Positions 6,688 to 16,222 are shown, counted from the first letter of the stretch. The stretch is DNA of 23,903 nt from CBDVBD01 sp965372135 (GCA_965372135.1 CBDVBD010000034.1:1-23903), one strand, 5' to 3'. Program-made: numbers and translations. The notes: generated from the sequence alone by a model not told the origin.

Positions 6688-8478
6688 TTATTCGCCTTCC
6701 TTGGTTTCAGTCTCCTCTGTGCCCGGGGCTTCCGGCTCTTCTTCCGGCATGTCGTCTTCCGGGTACAAATGCCTCACCACATCTTCATAAATCTTCACCT
6801 TATTACGCTTGCGAATTCCATTCATCCAATCTTCCATCAACTGCTTGCGCATGCTCCGTCTCTGGTGTGATCGAACGACATTCTTGGCTTCACCAAACGT
6901 TTTCTGGCGTGACGGCAGAATCTCCTGTAGCTTTATGATGGAAAAATTCCGCCCGACCTTGATTGGACCGGCGATATCGCCGATATTTCCCAGCTTAAAC
7001 GCCTCTTTCCCTACATCTCTGTGGCGTTTGGCGCTGAATGGTCCCACAATCCCGTCGTTGCTCTGGGTGCTCTTCTTCTCGTTGTACGTCTTTGTCAGTT
7101 CCAAGAAATCTTCCCCCGCTTTCGCTTTTGCCGCCACCCGGTTCGCTTTATCCTCGTCATCGTAAATAAATATCTCCCGAACCGTGCGTTCCGGATCATT
7201 CATATATTCCGACTCGTGCTCCTGGAAATACACCAACATTCCTTCATCGGTGATTTCCAGTTTGTCGTCCACCATCGCCTTCTCTACTTTATGAATCATC
7301 TTCGCTTCCCGGGATTCCCGTTCGGTATTCTTCACTCTGGAAAGGTCGTAAATCCCCTCCTTGTGCGCCTTATTCTTCAATAATTGCGGCATCAATGCTC
7401 CGTCCACCACGTCGGTCAACGACTTCCGATCCGGGAATTCACGCATTGATGGTTGTGACGCTATCATCTTCCCCACGCTGTCCAACGTCACTACTCCTCC
7501 TTCATACCTCGCTACCGTCAGTTGCTTTTCCTCTTCGGTAAACCGATCGAATAACGCTTCACCATCGGGAATCGTCTTGTCATTCAGCTTCTCCAACGCC
7601 ATGTCCACCACCGCGGTGTCCACCTCCACCCCCTGTTCCTCTTTCAACCCCTCAACATACGCCAATGCAGCCTCCTTGAGTTCCTCCCTCATCATCTGCT
7701 GCACCTGCCTTTTTATTTCTTCTTTCGACTCTTCGAAGGACTTGCGATTCTCCACTGGACGGCGCTCTTCCAGCTTGATGACATGCCATCCGTATTCGGT
7801 CAACACCGGATCCGAAACTTCCCCCACTTCCAACCCGAACGCCACTTCCTGGAATTCATTCACCATCCGCCCCCATTGGAAATATCCCAAATTCCCCCCG
7901 TCCTTTGCCGATGTCTGATCTTCGCTTTTCTCCTCTGCTAATTTGGCGAAATCTTCCCCGTTTGCCAACCTCTCTACTATAGCGTCGATTTTCCCTTTTG
8001 CGACTTCCACTGCCATTGGATCTTCCTTATCCGACACCTGCACCATGATATGCCGGACGCTGACTTCCTTCGCCTGCTTTTCGTAGAATTCCCAAATCAT
8101 CTCATCGGAAATATACTGCGATAAAATCTCCCGGTTGTACAATTCCTCCAATACCACTCGTTCCGCGGCTTGATCCCCCTGTTTTACCGCTTCCTCGTCC
8201 TGGTCGAACCCCTGCCGGTAGGCATCGATCAGCTTCAATTCGTTTTCGATCTGCTGGTCTAAAAACTCCAATCGTTGCTCCACCGGTGACTGTTCCGGTG
8301 TGACCGACCCAACATACCGTCCGGCAAGGAACTCCTTGAATTGTTCGGTGGTTATTTTCTTGCTCCCCACCTTTGCCACTATATCCTTCGGCTGTCCACA
8401 TCCCCACAGGCACCACAGGGCTGCCACTAACACTCCCATCAGGATTACTATGATCCAAATGTTGTTCTTTCTGGTCAT
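6688..8478 (-). CDS. PpiD/PrsA-like membrane-anchored peptidyl-prolyl isomerase with two parvulin domains
   Basis: This 596-residue foldase is the first gene of the operon. A hydrophobic segment at residues 7-24 is followed by LWGC, so it is anchored either as a lipoprotein through C27 or by that helix. A SurA_N-like region starts IVAKVGSKKITTEQFKEF. A well-conserved PPIC domain lies at about 140-240 (VRHIMVQVSD, DGGNLGYF, EYGWHVIKLEE). A second, weaker PPIC domain sits near 430-530 (TVREIFIY, GIVGPFSAKR, NFSIIKLQEI). The C-terminus is a very acidic tail rich in Glu, Asp and Pro. The ATG at 8478 has an excellent GGAGGAAGG ribosome-binding site at 8481-8489, consistent with the operon's 5' end. 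Confidence 0.87.
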   Translation of the reverse strand: MTRKNNIWIIVILMGVLVAALWCLWGCGQPKDIVAKVGSKKITTEQFKEFLAGRYVGSVTPEQSPVEQRLEFLDQQIENELKLIDAYRQGFDQDEEAVKQGDQAAERVVLEELYNREILSQYISDEMIWEFYEKQAKEVSVRHIMVQVSDKEDPMAVEVAKGKIDAIVERLANGEDFAKLAEEKSEDQTSAKDGGNLGYFQWGRMVNEFQEVAFGLEVGEVSDPVLTEYGWHVIKLEERRPVENRKSFEESKEEIKRQVQQMMREELKEAALAYVEGLKEEQGVEVDTAVVDMALEKLNDKTIPDGEALFDRFTEEEKQLTVARYEGGVVTLDSVGKMIASQPSMREFPDRKSLTDVVDGALMPQLLKNKAHKEGIYDLSRVKNTERESREAKMIHKVEKAMVDDKLEITDEGMLVYFQEHESEYMNDPERTVREIFIYDDEDKANRVAAKAKAGEDFLELTKTYNEKKSTQSNDGIVGPFSAKRHRDVGKEAFKLGNIGDIAGPIKVGRNFSIIKLQEILPSRQKTFGEAKNVVRSHQRRSMRKQLMEDWMNGIRKRNKVKIYEDVVRHLYPEDDMPEEEPEAPGTEETETKEGE

Positions 8479-8567
8479 TACCTTCCTCCATTGCTTTGGT
8501 TTTATTTAATGTTATTTATGCTTACTACTTAATCCCCCCTAAAGTTTCCGTGCTAGATATCGTATCA

Positions 8568-8596
8568 CTTATAAGAGCTGATTTGAGGCTATTCAA
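8568..8596 (-). promoter_or_regulatory. Candidate sigma70-type promoter for the foldase operon
   Basis: On the minus strand TTGAAT (8591-8596, overlapping the methyltransferase stop codon) and TATAAG (8568-8573) are separated by exactly 17 bases. Transcription would start near 8560, giving an approximately 80-base leader before the foldase ATG at 8478. This is a pattern match only; the AT-rich context makes chance matches fairly likely. Confidence 0.35.
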
Positions 8597-11255
8597 TTAT
8601 CCGTAACTTTATTTTTGTATTCAATCCATCTTGGATATTTGCTGGCGTATCGAGTTCTTTTCTTGCTTTCCCCAAATCTCCCTTTGGCAGGTATACCTCT
8701 AAATCAAAGTTCAAGTTCGGCACCACTGCGAGCAAGTTTCTGTATCTATCATTTATAGCTTTATTGAATGTGCCAAATGTAGTAACAACTTCAATTGCCT
8801 TCACGATCGTATTTCCCTTCAAAACCAACAAATCAATCTCTTTTAATATCTTAAACGCCCTGGCAGGCACACCAAGGTCAATATGACTTAATTCTCGTGA
8901 TAATTCCCGTAGTTTTTCATCTTTCCTTACCTCAGTCGCGCCGATATGGATGTTATAACCCTCTCCAATTGATGCATGCGCCAACTTGCGGATAACATCA
9001 TTATGATTTAAGGGAAGACCCTCAAAGATTTCTAACTGCTTTGTTTTTCTGGTAATCTTCGATGGGATTTTCGATGCTTTCCAATAATATACTTCACGCT
9101 TTATGCCTGTAGCTTTGCCTTTCCGAGTACAACGATTCAAGACTTTATTGACAGCATCCATTCCGGGACGTTCAGAATTGACTAATCTTTGAAAGATATA
9201 GAATAAAATCTCATCAACTGTTGCATGCTTGTGCTCATGAAAGTAGCTTCTAAGGACCTCCTCGATAGCCTCATCAACGGGCAATATATCAAACAGCTTG
9301 ACTTTGTTGCTTTCTATATCAACCATCTCCTTCGTGTACCATTTCTTTTCCTTTTTAACAAAATCCGTCTTATATAACACACTTAGATCTCTTCCTGCAT
9401 AGCGATGAAGCAAGTTCATGTCCGCTAAAATTTCTACAACTGTATTTCCCATAGACGTACTATCCAACCCGCCATGATACTCAATATTTTGCTTAATTTT
9501 TCTAAACAGTTCTTCTTGTTGTGCACGAGTCAGGTCATAGATGACATGATCTACAAACTCAGGAACCTTAACCTTTTTAAATGTAAGAATGAAGTCACCT
9601 AAAAGCGAACCTTCAGCTCTGGTATGGAAAGTCTGCTCAAAATTCTTTATAAAAGGTTGATAAACCATACCATGATTATCGATCTCTTCACGGTTCGGCA
9701 GTTCGAAGCCCGCTCGTCTTGCCGCACGATGCAGAGCCATCCAAACGCGGACATCCTTGTTATGAAATGTCATAACCATATAACTATTATCTTTTAGAAC
9801 CCGATGGCATTCTTTAAAAATATGATACAGAAGATCTTCATAGTGCTCAATGTCCTTTTCTGTCGCAAAACCTTTGTGTCTGGTTTGTATTGCCTCGCGT
9901 GAATTATCAATCACACCTTCCGTTTTATGAATTTCCGGCAGCCATACCACCCAGAAATCGGACAACTCTGCATATTGTACATTTCCCCCAAAAGGCGGGT
10001 CGGTAATAATGCAATCAATGCTTTTTGTAGATAGCGGTAGTTTTTCACTCGATTGCGTAAGAATTTGATATGTCCAAATCTTTGATCTTCCAAATGGCAT
10101 TTGGAAATTATTTATTTCTTTTAGGGTCTGCTTCTTCCCTCTTGTAATCGCTCGTTTGCGTGCAATAAAATATTTCAGCACATTTGTTTCTACGTAGATA
10201 TTTGGAAGCCAATATGTATGTCCACCCCATTCTGGATTACCGCCTCGCCATCCAGGATTTCGCGCCATCATGTTATTGCAAAATCTAAGTGTATCACTAA
10301 ATACGAACCATAAATATTCTTTGTCCTGCTTGCTTAGGCTGGCGTCTGTTATGGTTTTGCGTAATCTTGCTATAGAGATAAGACCTCTATCTGTAAATAG
10401 ATCAGAGAAAGTCTTTACTCCCTTGCTGAAAATTGCATCATCACGCGCACGGTCACCATCGGGAAACTCGATTGTAGGCACAAATAAATTTTCCTTGATA
10501 ATGAACTTATCCCGATTTATAACGAATTGCTCTGCCTGTTCTATATCGTCTTGGTTAATCTTGATGACTCTATCACCGCATTTTTCGCATTTTATTTTTT
10601 TGTTTATAAGTACATCGGAATCCTTTGTGCAATTATTTATGACCAGTATTTGTGGGCATTCATCATTAGTGCATTTATAGCGTCCTTTGCCACTTTTTTG
10701 GGCTTGAGACAAAATCACTTTCTTATCGCAATGGGGACAAAGATATACATTCGACCATTCAAACCATTCTGCCTGTGTCTTTTGTCCACATAGATCGCAG
10801 ACGGTGCTATACATTTCGTCTGCGATGGGTTTAAAACGTTCGATAACCGATTCGAAACCCTCTTCCAGTACCGCCAGATCAATTGGCTTGATTTGCATTT
10901 CTGTAATCCATGTCGCCAATGGATTCAGATCAACACCAATAACCCGTCTTCTAAGCTTCAATCCTTCATAAACAGTTACGCCTCCACCACAAAAAGGGTC
11001 AAAGACCAAATCGCCAGCATCTGTGTAGTGCTTGATAATGTGCTCAAAGACATTCCATGGGCGGCGGGCATAGTAACGATGCATCATATAGACCGCTGTG
11101 TGCTGTTTTGCGATAACCGGACTTTCAAGTGGTTGAACCGGTTTGTGCTTTGGTCCTCCATCCCGAACTATCTGGTCAGCAATTTTCTCTTCTATAGCCA
11201 ATTCAATTGACAACTTTTCCATTTTTTCCCTAATGTTTTCTCGTTTTGTCGACAT
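8589..11255 (-). CDS. DNA amino-methyltransferase with zinc-ribbon insert and C-terminal restriction-nuclease-like domain
   Basis: This 888-residue protein should bind S-adenosylmethionine and methylate adenine N6 or cytosine N4 in DNA. The AdoMet motif I is DLVFDPFCGGGV (82-93), followed by GVDLNP (107-112). The catalytic motif IV is TDPPFGGNVQY (418-428). Between them sit four cysteine pairs (C153/C156, C173/C176, C195/C200, C223/C226), a zinc-ribbon insert like that of the COG1743 methylases. A winged-helix-like stretch lies at about 650-750. The last 100 residues contain EIDLLVLKG (D808), AIEVVTTFGTF (E822) and a following RYRNLLAVVP. This resembles the PD-(D/E)XK-type pattern 'DVLW...FEVE.TT...R..DLL' fused to some methylases. 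The sequence is AT-richer than mfd. ATG 11255 has a poor ribosome-binding site; the internal Met12 has AGGG upstream. Methyltransferase is secure; nuclease is inference. Confidence 0.85.
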   Translation of the reverse strand: MSTKRENIREKMEKLSIELAIEEKIADQIVRDGGPKHKPVQPLESPVIAKQHTAVYMMHRYYARRPWNVFEHIIKHYTDAGDLVFDPFCGGGVTVYEGLKLRRRVIGVDLNPLATWITEMQIKPIDLAVLEEGFESVIERFKPIADEMYSTVCDLCGQKTQAEWFEWSNVYLCPHCDKKVILSQAQKSGKGRYKCTNDECPQILVINNCTKDSDVLINKKIKCEKCGDRVIKINQDDIEQAEQFVINRDKFIIKENLFVPTIEFPDGDRARDDAIFSKGVKTFSDLFTDRGLISIARLRKTITDASLSKQDKEYLWFVFSDTLRFCNNMMARNPGWRGGNPEWGGHTYWLPNIYVETNVLKYFIARKRAITRGKKQTLKEINNFQMPFGRSKIWTYQILTQSSEKLPLSTKSIDCIITDPPFGGNVQYAELSDFWVVWLPEIHKTEGVIDNSREAIQTRHKGFATEKDIEHYEDLLYHIFKECHRVLKDNSYMVMTFHNKDVRVWMALHRAARRAGFELPNREEIDNHGMVYQPFIKNFEQTFHTRAEGSLLGDFILTFKKVKVPEFVDHVIYDLTRAQQEELFRKIKQNIEYHGGLDSTSMGNTVVEILADMNLLHRYAGRDLSVLYKTDFVKKEKKWYTKEMVDIESNKVKLFDILPVDEAIEEVLRSYFHEHKHATVDEILFYIFQRLVNSERPGMDAVNKVLNRCTRKGKATGIKREVYYWKASKIPSKITRKTKQLEIFEGLPLNHNDVIRKLAHASIGEGYNIHIGATEVRKDEKLRELSRELSHIDLGVPARAFKILKEIDLLVLKGNTIVKAIEVVTTFGTFNKAINDRYRNLLAVVPNLNFDLEVYLPKGDLGKARKELDTPANIQDGLNTKIKLRIIE

Positions 11256-11323
11256 CTAAGCGCTTTCTTGTTTTTATTTTGTAAGCTTGTTAACTTGTAA
11301 ACTGCCTAAACTTTAAATATAAC

Positions 11324-14300
11324 CTATTCCAACAGACAAATCAAGAACTTTTTCGCCCGTTCCATCACCTGATCCCAATCCATCCCATGATCTATCATCA
11401 CCCGCACCCCTAATCCGTCCCGCCCCCGGAACTCCAACGGAAAATCCCCGGCGCGGCGCATAATATGCCGCACCCGCCCCGACAGCGCCTCCCCCCGCCG
11501 TTCCATCGGCAGTTTTTCCACATCGAATTCCATACTGAACCACTTCCCCGACAACCTTGCCGAACCGATCCCCACTTCCCGCCCCAGAAGCCTCAGTTCC
11601 ACCAACCCCACCAAATTCCGCCCTTCATGAGGAATCCTGCCGAACCGATCCCGAACCTCTTTGGCTATCTCATCCACCTCTTGATAGTTCCCGCACCGGA
11701 ACATCCGCCGGTAATACGCCACCCGCTGTCCCGCGTCCTCCATAAAGTCGTCCGGAAAAAACGCATCCGCCGCGAATTCAAACTTGGGTAATCCATCCGT
11801 TTCTTCTTCCGGCGTAGGCTTTCCCGCCGCTTCCGCCTTCACTTCCATCACCGCCTGCTGCAGCAACTGGGTATATAATTCATACCCCACCGAATTGATA
11901 AACCCGCTCTGTTCCTGCCCCAATAAGTTCCCCGCCCCGCGGATCTCCAAATCCCGCATTGCAATCTGAAATCCGGCTCCCAACGACGCAAATTCCGCAA
12001 TAGTCGCTAACCGCCGCCGTGCCGTCCGGGTAATCTGCATCCGGGGCGGTACCATCAAATAGGCATACGCCTTCCGGTCCGACCGACCGATCCTGCCCCG
12101 AAGTTGGTACAACTGCGCTAACCCGAACCGGTCCGCTCGGTTGACAATCATGGTATTCACATTGGGGATGTCCAGCCCCGATTCGATAATCATGGTGGAC
12201 ACCAAGCAATCGATTTTCCGGTTCTGAAAATCCAGCATCACCTGTTCCAATTGCCGTTCGTCCATCTGCCCATGTCCCACCGCCACCCGAAGTCCCGGCG
12301 CCAGCCTTTCGATCAACCGCCGCATCGAATCAATTGATTGCACCCGGTTGTGCACCACAAACACCTGCCCGCCCCGTTCGATTTCCCGCTGCAGTGCTTC
12401 GGTCACCAATTGGTCATCCCAAGGATGCAACACAGTGTCAATCGGAAACCGGTTCTGCGGCGGGGTGTCGATCTGCGACATATCCCGAGCCCCCATCAAT
12501 GCCATATGCAGCGTCCTCGGTATCGGTGTCGCCGTCATCGTCAACACATCCACCGACGCCCGCTGCTCCTTTATTTTCTCCTTGTGTTTAACCCCAAACC
12601 GGTGTTCCTCGTCGATAACCAGCAATCCTAACCGCTTAAATATCACATCTTTAGATAGAATCCGATGTGTCCCGATCACCACATCCACATTCCCCGCCGC
12701 AATCTCCCTCACAACCTCTTTTTGCTGCTTAGGTGTCCGGAACCGTGACAACACCTCGATATTCACCGGATAGCGCCCCAACCGCTCCCGAAACGTCGCT
12801 AAATGCTGCTGCGCTAAAATCGTAGTCGGCACCAACACTGCCACCTGAAACCCTTCCGTTACCGCCTTAAATGCCGCACGAACAGCAACTTCCGTCTTGC
12901 CAAATCCCACATCCCCACATACTAACCTGTCCATCGGCTCCGGATTTTCCATGTCCGCTTTCGCCGCATTGACCGCCGCTAATTGGTCCGGTGTTTCCTC
13001 GTAAGGAAACATCATTTCCATCTCACGCTGCCACGGTGTATCCGGCGCAAAGGCATGCCCCGCCACCGTTTTCCGCTTTGCATACAGCCTTAGTAATTCC
13101 TTCGCCATATCCTGCAGGCTCTTCTTGGTGCGCTTACGCAGTTCCTTCCATTCCTTCCCCCCAATTTTCGACAGCGGTGGTTCAAATCCTTCCCGTCCGC
13201 TGTACCGCTGCACCAATGTCAAATTCTCCAGCTTCACATATAAAATCACCCCATTTCGATACTCGATCTTCAACGTTTCCCTCTCCTTACCACGCACCTT
13301 TATCATTTCCAGCCCCAAATACCTGCCAATCCCGTAATCCACATGCACCACGTAATCCCCCCGTTTCAACGCATCGATCCCGGGAATCGGCACCACGTTC
13401 CGATACCGGGTTCGCACCCGCCGGCGGCGCTTCCTGCCGAAAATCTCCGGCTCAGTTAACACCGCCACACCCGATTCCTTGTGCACAAATCCCCCATGAA
13501 CCACGCCCTGCACAAACTGAACTGTCCCTTCCTCCACCCCGTGATCCAAAAAGATGTCCTCCAGCCGGTTGGCGCCTTCCGCGTATTCACTGTAAATGAG
13601 AACCCGCAACCCCTCTTTATGGTATTTCGTCAACCGGTCCGCCACCAATTGAACTTTCCCCATGAAAGATTCCACTGACGTTCCCCCCATATCAAACGCT
13701 TTCCCCCCAGGCGTCACAGTTATCGTCTGAAACGGCTCAAATCCCTTTGAAACCAATTTCTGCGGCACATTCTCATCCCTCGCTGCCATTTCCTCCCAAA
13801 TCCCCTCGCACACCGATGGCTCATGCACCAGCACCACCGCATCCTCCGGCAGATGATCCCATAAATAGCCGGTGCCGCCGTCGCCGGGTGCCGAAATCCG
13901 CACCTGCCCCAATTCCCGCACCGACCCCTGCGTCCGAGGATCGAATTCCCGCAGCGATTCGATTCTGTCACCAAAAAACTCCACCCGCACCGGCGTTTCC
14001 CTGCCGTAAGGGAACACGTCCACGATCCCCCCACGCACCGCAAATTCCCCCATCCCTTCCACCTGTGTCTCCCGGGCGTACTTCCCCCGAGCCAGCCGGG
14101 CGATCAACTGATCTCGATCCTTGCCTTCCCCCGCTTTCAACACCACTATTCCTTTCGAAAACGAATCCGGAGTCGGCATCGTCACCGCTAAACTTTCCGC
14201 ACGACACACTACACACAACGGCTGCCCCTTCGCCATCCGGAGCAGCAATTCTTGCAGCCTGCCCCGGTCGTAGGGCGATACGATTGCCTTGGTATGCTTG

Positions 14301-14560
14301 GGTGGACCAGGCAGCGTCACCACCTGTTCATTTCCCAGCAACCGCTCCAAATCCTCCGTGATATCCTCCGCCCGATCCCCGTCCGGATGCACTACCACCA
14401 CGGTTTTCCCCATCTGCATCACCGGCAGCGCCGCTAAAAACACCCCCATCGCACCCGCCACACCCCGCAATGCAACCGATTCCCCTCGTTCCAGCTTATC
14501 CTTGATCTGCCGAAATGGTTCAGACTCAAATAATCTTTCTGAAAGTTCCCTTGTCGTCAC
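11324..14560 (-). CDS. mfd: Transcription-repair coupling factor Mfd
   Basis: Mfd is a 1078-residue ATP-dependent DNA translocase that removes RNA polymerase stalled at lesions and recruits UvrA. The UvrB-like N-terminal region (about 1-370) begins with the typical LRGVAGAMGVFLAALPV. The RNA-polymerase-interacting domain is near 395-455 (GDYVVHVDYGIGRYLGLEMI). The motor carries Walker A GDVGFGKT (549-556), DEEH (650-653), TMTATPIPRT (674-683) and RGRIGRSDR (821-829). The C-terminal TRCF domain completes the protein. Length is close to E. coli Mfd (1148). The start is GTG at 14560 with AGGA eight bases upstream. It lies 30 bp after the propeller gene. The GC content is high here (37 of 60 in 12001-12060). 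Confidence 0.97.
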   Translation of the reverse strand: MTTRELSERLFESEPFRQIKDKLERGESVALRGVAGAMGVFLAALPVMQMGKTVVVVHPDGDRAEDITEDLERLLGNEQVVTLPGPPKHTKAIVSPYDRGRLQELLLRMAKGQPLCVVCRAESLAVTMPTPDSFSKGIVVLKAGEGKDRDQLIARLARGKYARETQVEGMGEFAVRGGIVDVFPYGRETPVRVEFFGDRIESLREFDPRTQGSVRELGQVRISAPGDGGTGYLWDHLPEDAVVLVHEPSVCEGIWEEMAARDENVPQKLVSKGFEPFQTITVTPGGKAFDMGGTSVESFMGKVQLVADRLTKYHKEGLRVLIYSEYAEGANRLEDIFLDHGVEEGTVQFVQGVVHGGFVHKESGVAVLTEPEIFGRKRRRRVRTRYRNVVPIPGIDALKRGDYVVHVDYGIGRYLGLEMIKVRGKERETLKIEYRNGVILYVKLENLTLVQRYSGREGFEPPLSKIGGKEWKELRKRTKKSLQDMAKELLRLYAKRKTVAGHAFAPDTPWQREMEMMFPYEETPDQLAAVNAAKADMENPEPMDRLVCGDVGFGKTEVAVRAAFKAVTEGFQVAVLVPTTILAQQHLATFRERLGRYPVNIEVLSRFRTPKQQKEVVREIAAGNVDVVIGTHRILSKDVIFKRLGLLVIDEEHRFGVKHKEKIKEQRASVDVLTMTATPIPRTLHMALMGARDMSQIDTPPQNRFPIDTVLHPWDDQLVTEALQREIERGGQVFVVHNRVQSIDSMRRLIERLAPGLRVAVGHGQMDERQLEQVMLDFQNRKIDCLVSTMIIESGLDIPNVNTMIVNRADRFGLAQLYQLRGRIGRSDRKAYAYLMVPPRMQITRTARRRLATIAEFASLGAGFQIAMRDLEIRGAGNLLGQEQSGFINSVGYELYTQLLQQAVMEVKAEAAGKPTPEEETDGLPKFEFAADAFFPDDFMEDAGQRVAYYRRMFRCGNYQEVDEIAKEVRDRFGRIPHEGRNLVGLVELRLLGREVGIGSARLSGKWFSMEFDVEKLPMERRGEALSGRVRHIMRRAGDFPLEFRGRDGLGVRVMIDHGMDWDQVMERAKKFLICLLE

Positions 14561-14590
14561 CTATGGTCCTGTATTTTTAATTTTTTCGCT

Positions 14591-16222
14591 TCATCGGCAA
14601 TGCATCGGTCTGTAATTCGGATTAAATACTTCAAACTCACGACACTGCACCATGTCTGCATCTCCATAGGGATTATTAGATATGCCACTTCGTCTCCTCA
14701 ATAATGGTATTTTTTCCTGAATCCATTCCCTAACCTCTTCTAACACAATTTCAGATTTCGAAGGTGGCTCCCATACTCCAATCCAGCAATCATAATTTCC
14801 CGATGGAAGCATTGATGCATCCCAATTCAAGTGGTACTTTCCGGGACGAACCACATGATTCACAACCTGCACTCCCCACCCATTTGACGAATCCACCACA
14901 CTTATCCACACCCTTCCTCCGGTGGGAATTTCGTAAGTCACGGATAATTGAAGGTGGCTCGAATCCAATCTAACAGGCGCTATCACAAACGCTTCATCTC
15001 CCAAATCTCTCCATGTTGGCAATTCTTTTAAATCTGGACCTGTTCGAACTAAATAAAAATTGCCCTCATGCGTAACTCTGGCAATGATACGCCCTAAAAT
15101 AGCATATCCACTATCAGGTGTCTTGACCACACTCACGGCGCGATTGCCATAATAGGTGCGAAACCATTGTTCCTTGCCGCGATCATCAATTTTTACCATC
15201 GCGATATTTCCACGTAATTCAGAATACCTTTTGTTATACGTTCCCACCAAGACAAATCCATCATCGGCGGCGAGCACTACAGAATAATATTTGATGTCCT
15301 CGTCGATATGGCTCCAAAGAATTTCCCCGGCACTGTTTATCCTAACAAGGTTTCCTTGAAAACTATGCCCAAGTTTTTTATCAATCCAATTATCATATCC
15401 CACCAATAAGAAACCCCCATCTTCCGTCAGAACAACCTCTTCCAACCGAGCATGACCATCACCATATCTGTTGGTCCACACGGTATCTCCGTTGATGTCT
15501 ACTTTCAGGATATAATATCTATCTCCATATCTTTGAGAACTAATCGTCCATACCGTGTCTCCTTTGGCATCAATCTCCCAAATAGACTGTCTGTGTCCTT
15601 GTTCCACAGGACTTATTGTCCAACCCGCCAATAAATACCCACCGTCGTTTGTTGAAATTATATCTTTAGCAATATCATAAAGTTTCCCGCCGTAGGTGCG
15701 TCTCCAAATTAATTCACCCGATTGGGAAACTTTCACTAAAAACATATCTTTCTTCCAAAGATTACCATTGTCTACTGTTCCAACAACAAGGTAATCCCCT
15801 TTTGGAGTTTCCACGACTGCTGCTTCTGTAAATTGCTTTCCAGAGAATTGCCCACTCCACTGCATGTTTCCTTCGGCGTCGGTTTTAACCAAATAGCAGC
15901 CATATCCTCCAGCAATCAATATACCGCCATCAATGGTCTCAATCACATCATAAGCGACTTGAGGAAATCTGCCTCCATAATCTTTGAACCAGACTTGCCT
16001 GCCCAAACTATCTACTTTTACCACACAAAAATCTTCTTGATTACGACTTGCTGACGTAGTTGATCCTACTAAAATGAATCCCCCATCCGCTGTTTGATTC
16101 ATTCCATACGGTATCTGGGAATATTCCCTCCCATATACCTTCGTCCACAACGTATCCGGATACGGTTCAGTATACGCCATTCCCCCGGCTGTCAGCAATA
16201 TCACTATTATCAAGCTTTTCAT
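14591..16222 (-). CDS. Secreted seven-repeat beta-propeller protein with FlgD-like C-terminal domain
   Basis: This 543-residue protein of unknown role has a signal peptide (residues 1-16, cleavage near AYT). Seven copies of a propeller repeat occur, each centred on a 'DGGFxLVG' strand near 46-53, 98-105, 141-148, 193-200, 268-275, 320-327 and 370-377, usually followed by 'VKVD..G...W...YGG'. Seven copies fit a closed seven-bladed propeller. Residues about 415-485 (YEIPTGGRVWISVVD, LNWDASMLPSGNYDCW) resemble a FlgD-like Ig domain found at the ends of secreted proteins in the FCB group. A 50-residue tail follows. Residues 218-256 contain an imperfect internal duplication (GDTVWT twice, RYGD twice). 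GGAGG sits five bases before the ATG. The secretion route is not visible. Confidence 0.8.
   Translation of the reverse strand: MKSLIIVILLTAGGMAYTEPYPDTLWTKVYGREYSQIPYGMNQTADGGFILVGSTTSASRNQEDFCVVKVDSLGRQVWFKDYGGRFPQVAYDVIETIDGGILIAGGYGCYLVKTDAEGNMQWSGQFSGKQFTEAAVVETPKGDYLVVGTVDNGNLWKKDMFLVKVSQSGELIWRRTYGGKLYDIAKDIISTNDGGYLLAGWTISPVEQGHRQSIWEIDAKGDTVWTISSQRYGDRYYILKVDINGDTVWTNRYGDGHARLEEVVLTEDGGFLLVGYDNWIDKKLGHSFQGNLVRINSAGEILWSHIDEDIKYYSVVLAADDGFVLVGTYNKRYSELRGNIAMVKIDDRGKEQWFRTYYGNRAVSVVKTPDSGYAILGRIIARVTHEGNFYLVRTGPDLKELPTWRDLGDEAFVIAPVRLDSSHLQLSVTYEIPTGGRVWISVVDSSNGWGVQVVNHVVRPGKYHLNWDASMLPSGNYDCWIGVWEPPSKSEIVLEEVREWIQEKIPLLRRRSGISNNPYGDADMVQCREFEVFNPNYRPMHCR

Noticed and set aside
8589..11255. 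A complete two-gene restriction-modification or BREX-type island
   Set aside because: Only one defence-like gene is present; both flanks are ordinary housekeeping genes, so no multi-gene system can be claimed.
11283..11304. CTTGTTAA/CTTGTAAA words upstream of the methyltransferase as the same element as the rsmG array
   Set aside because: They are direct and not alternating repeats, with different spacing; the similarity is limited to a five-base word in AT-rich DNA.
12991..13599. Plus-strand open frame opposite mfd
   Set aside because: It lies fully inside the well-supported mfd gene and has no recognisable domain or ribosome-binding site.
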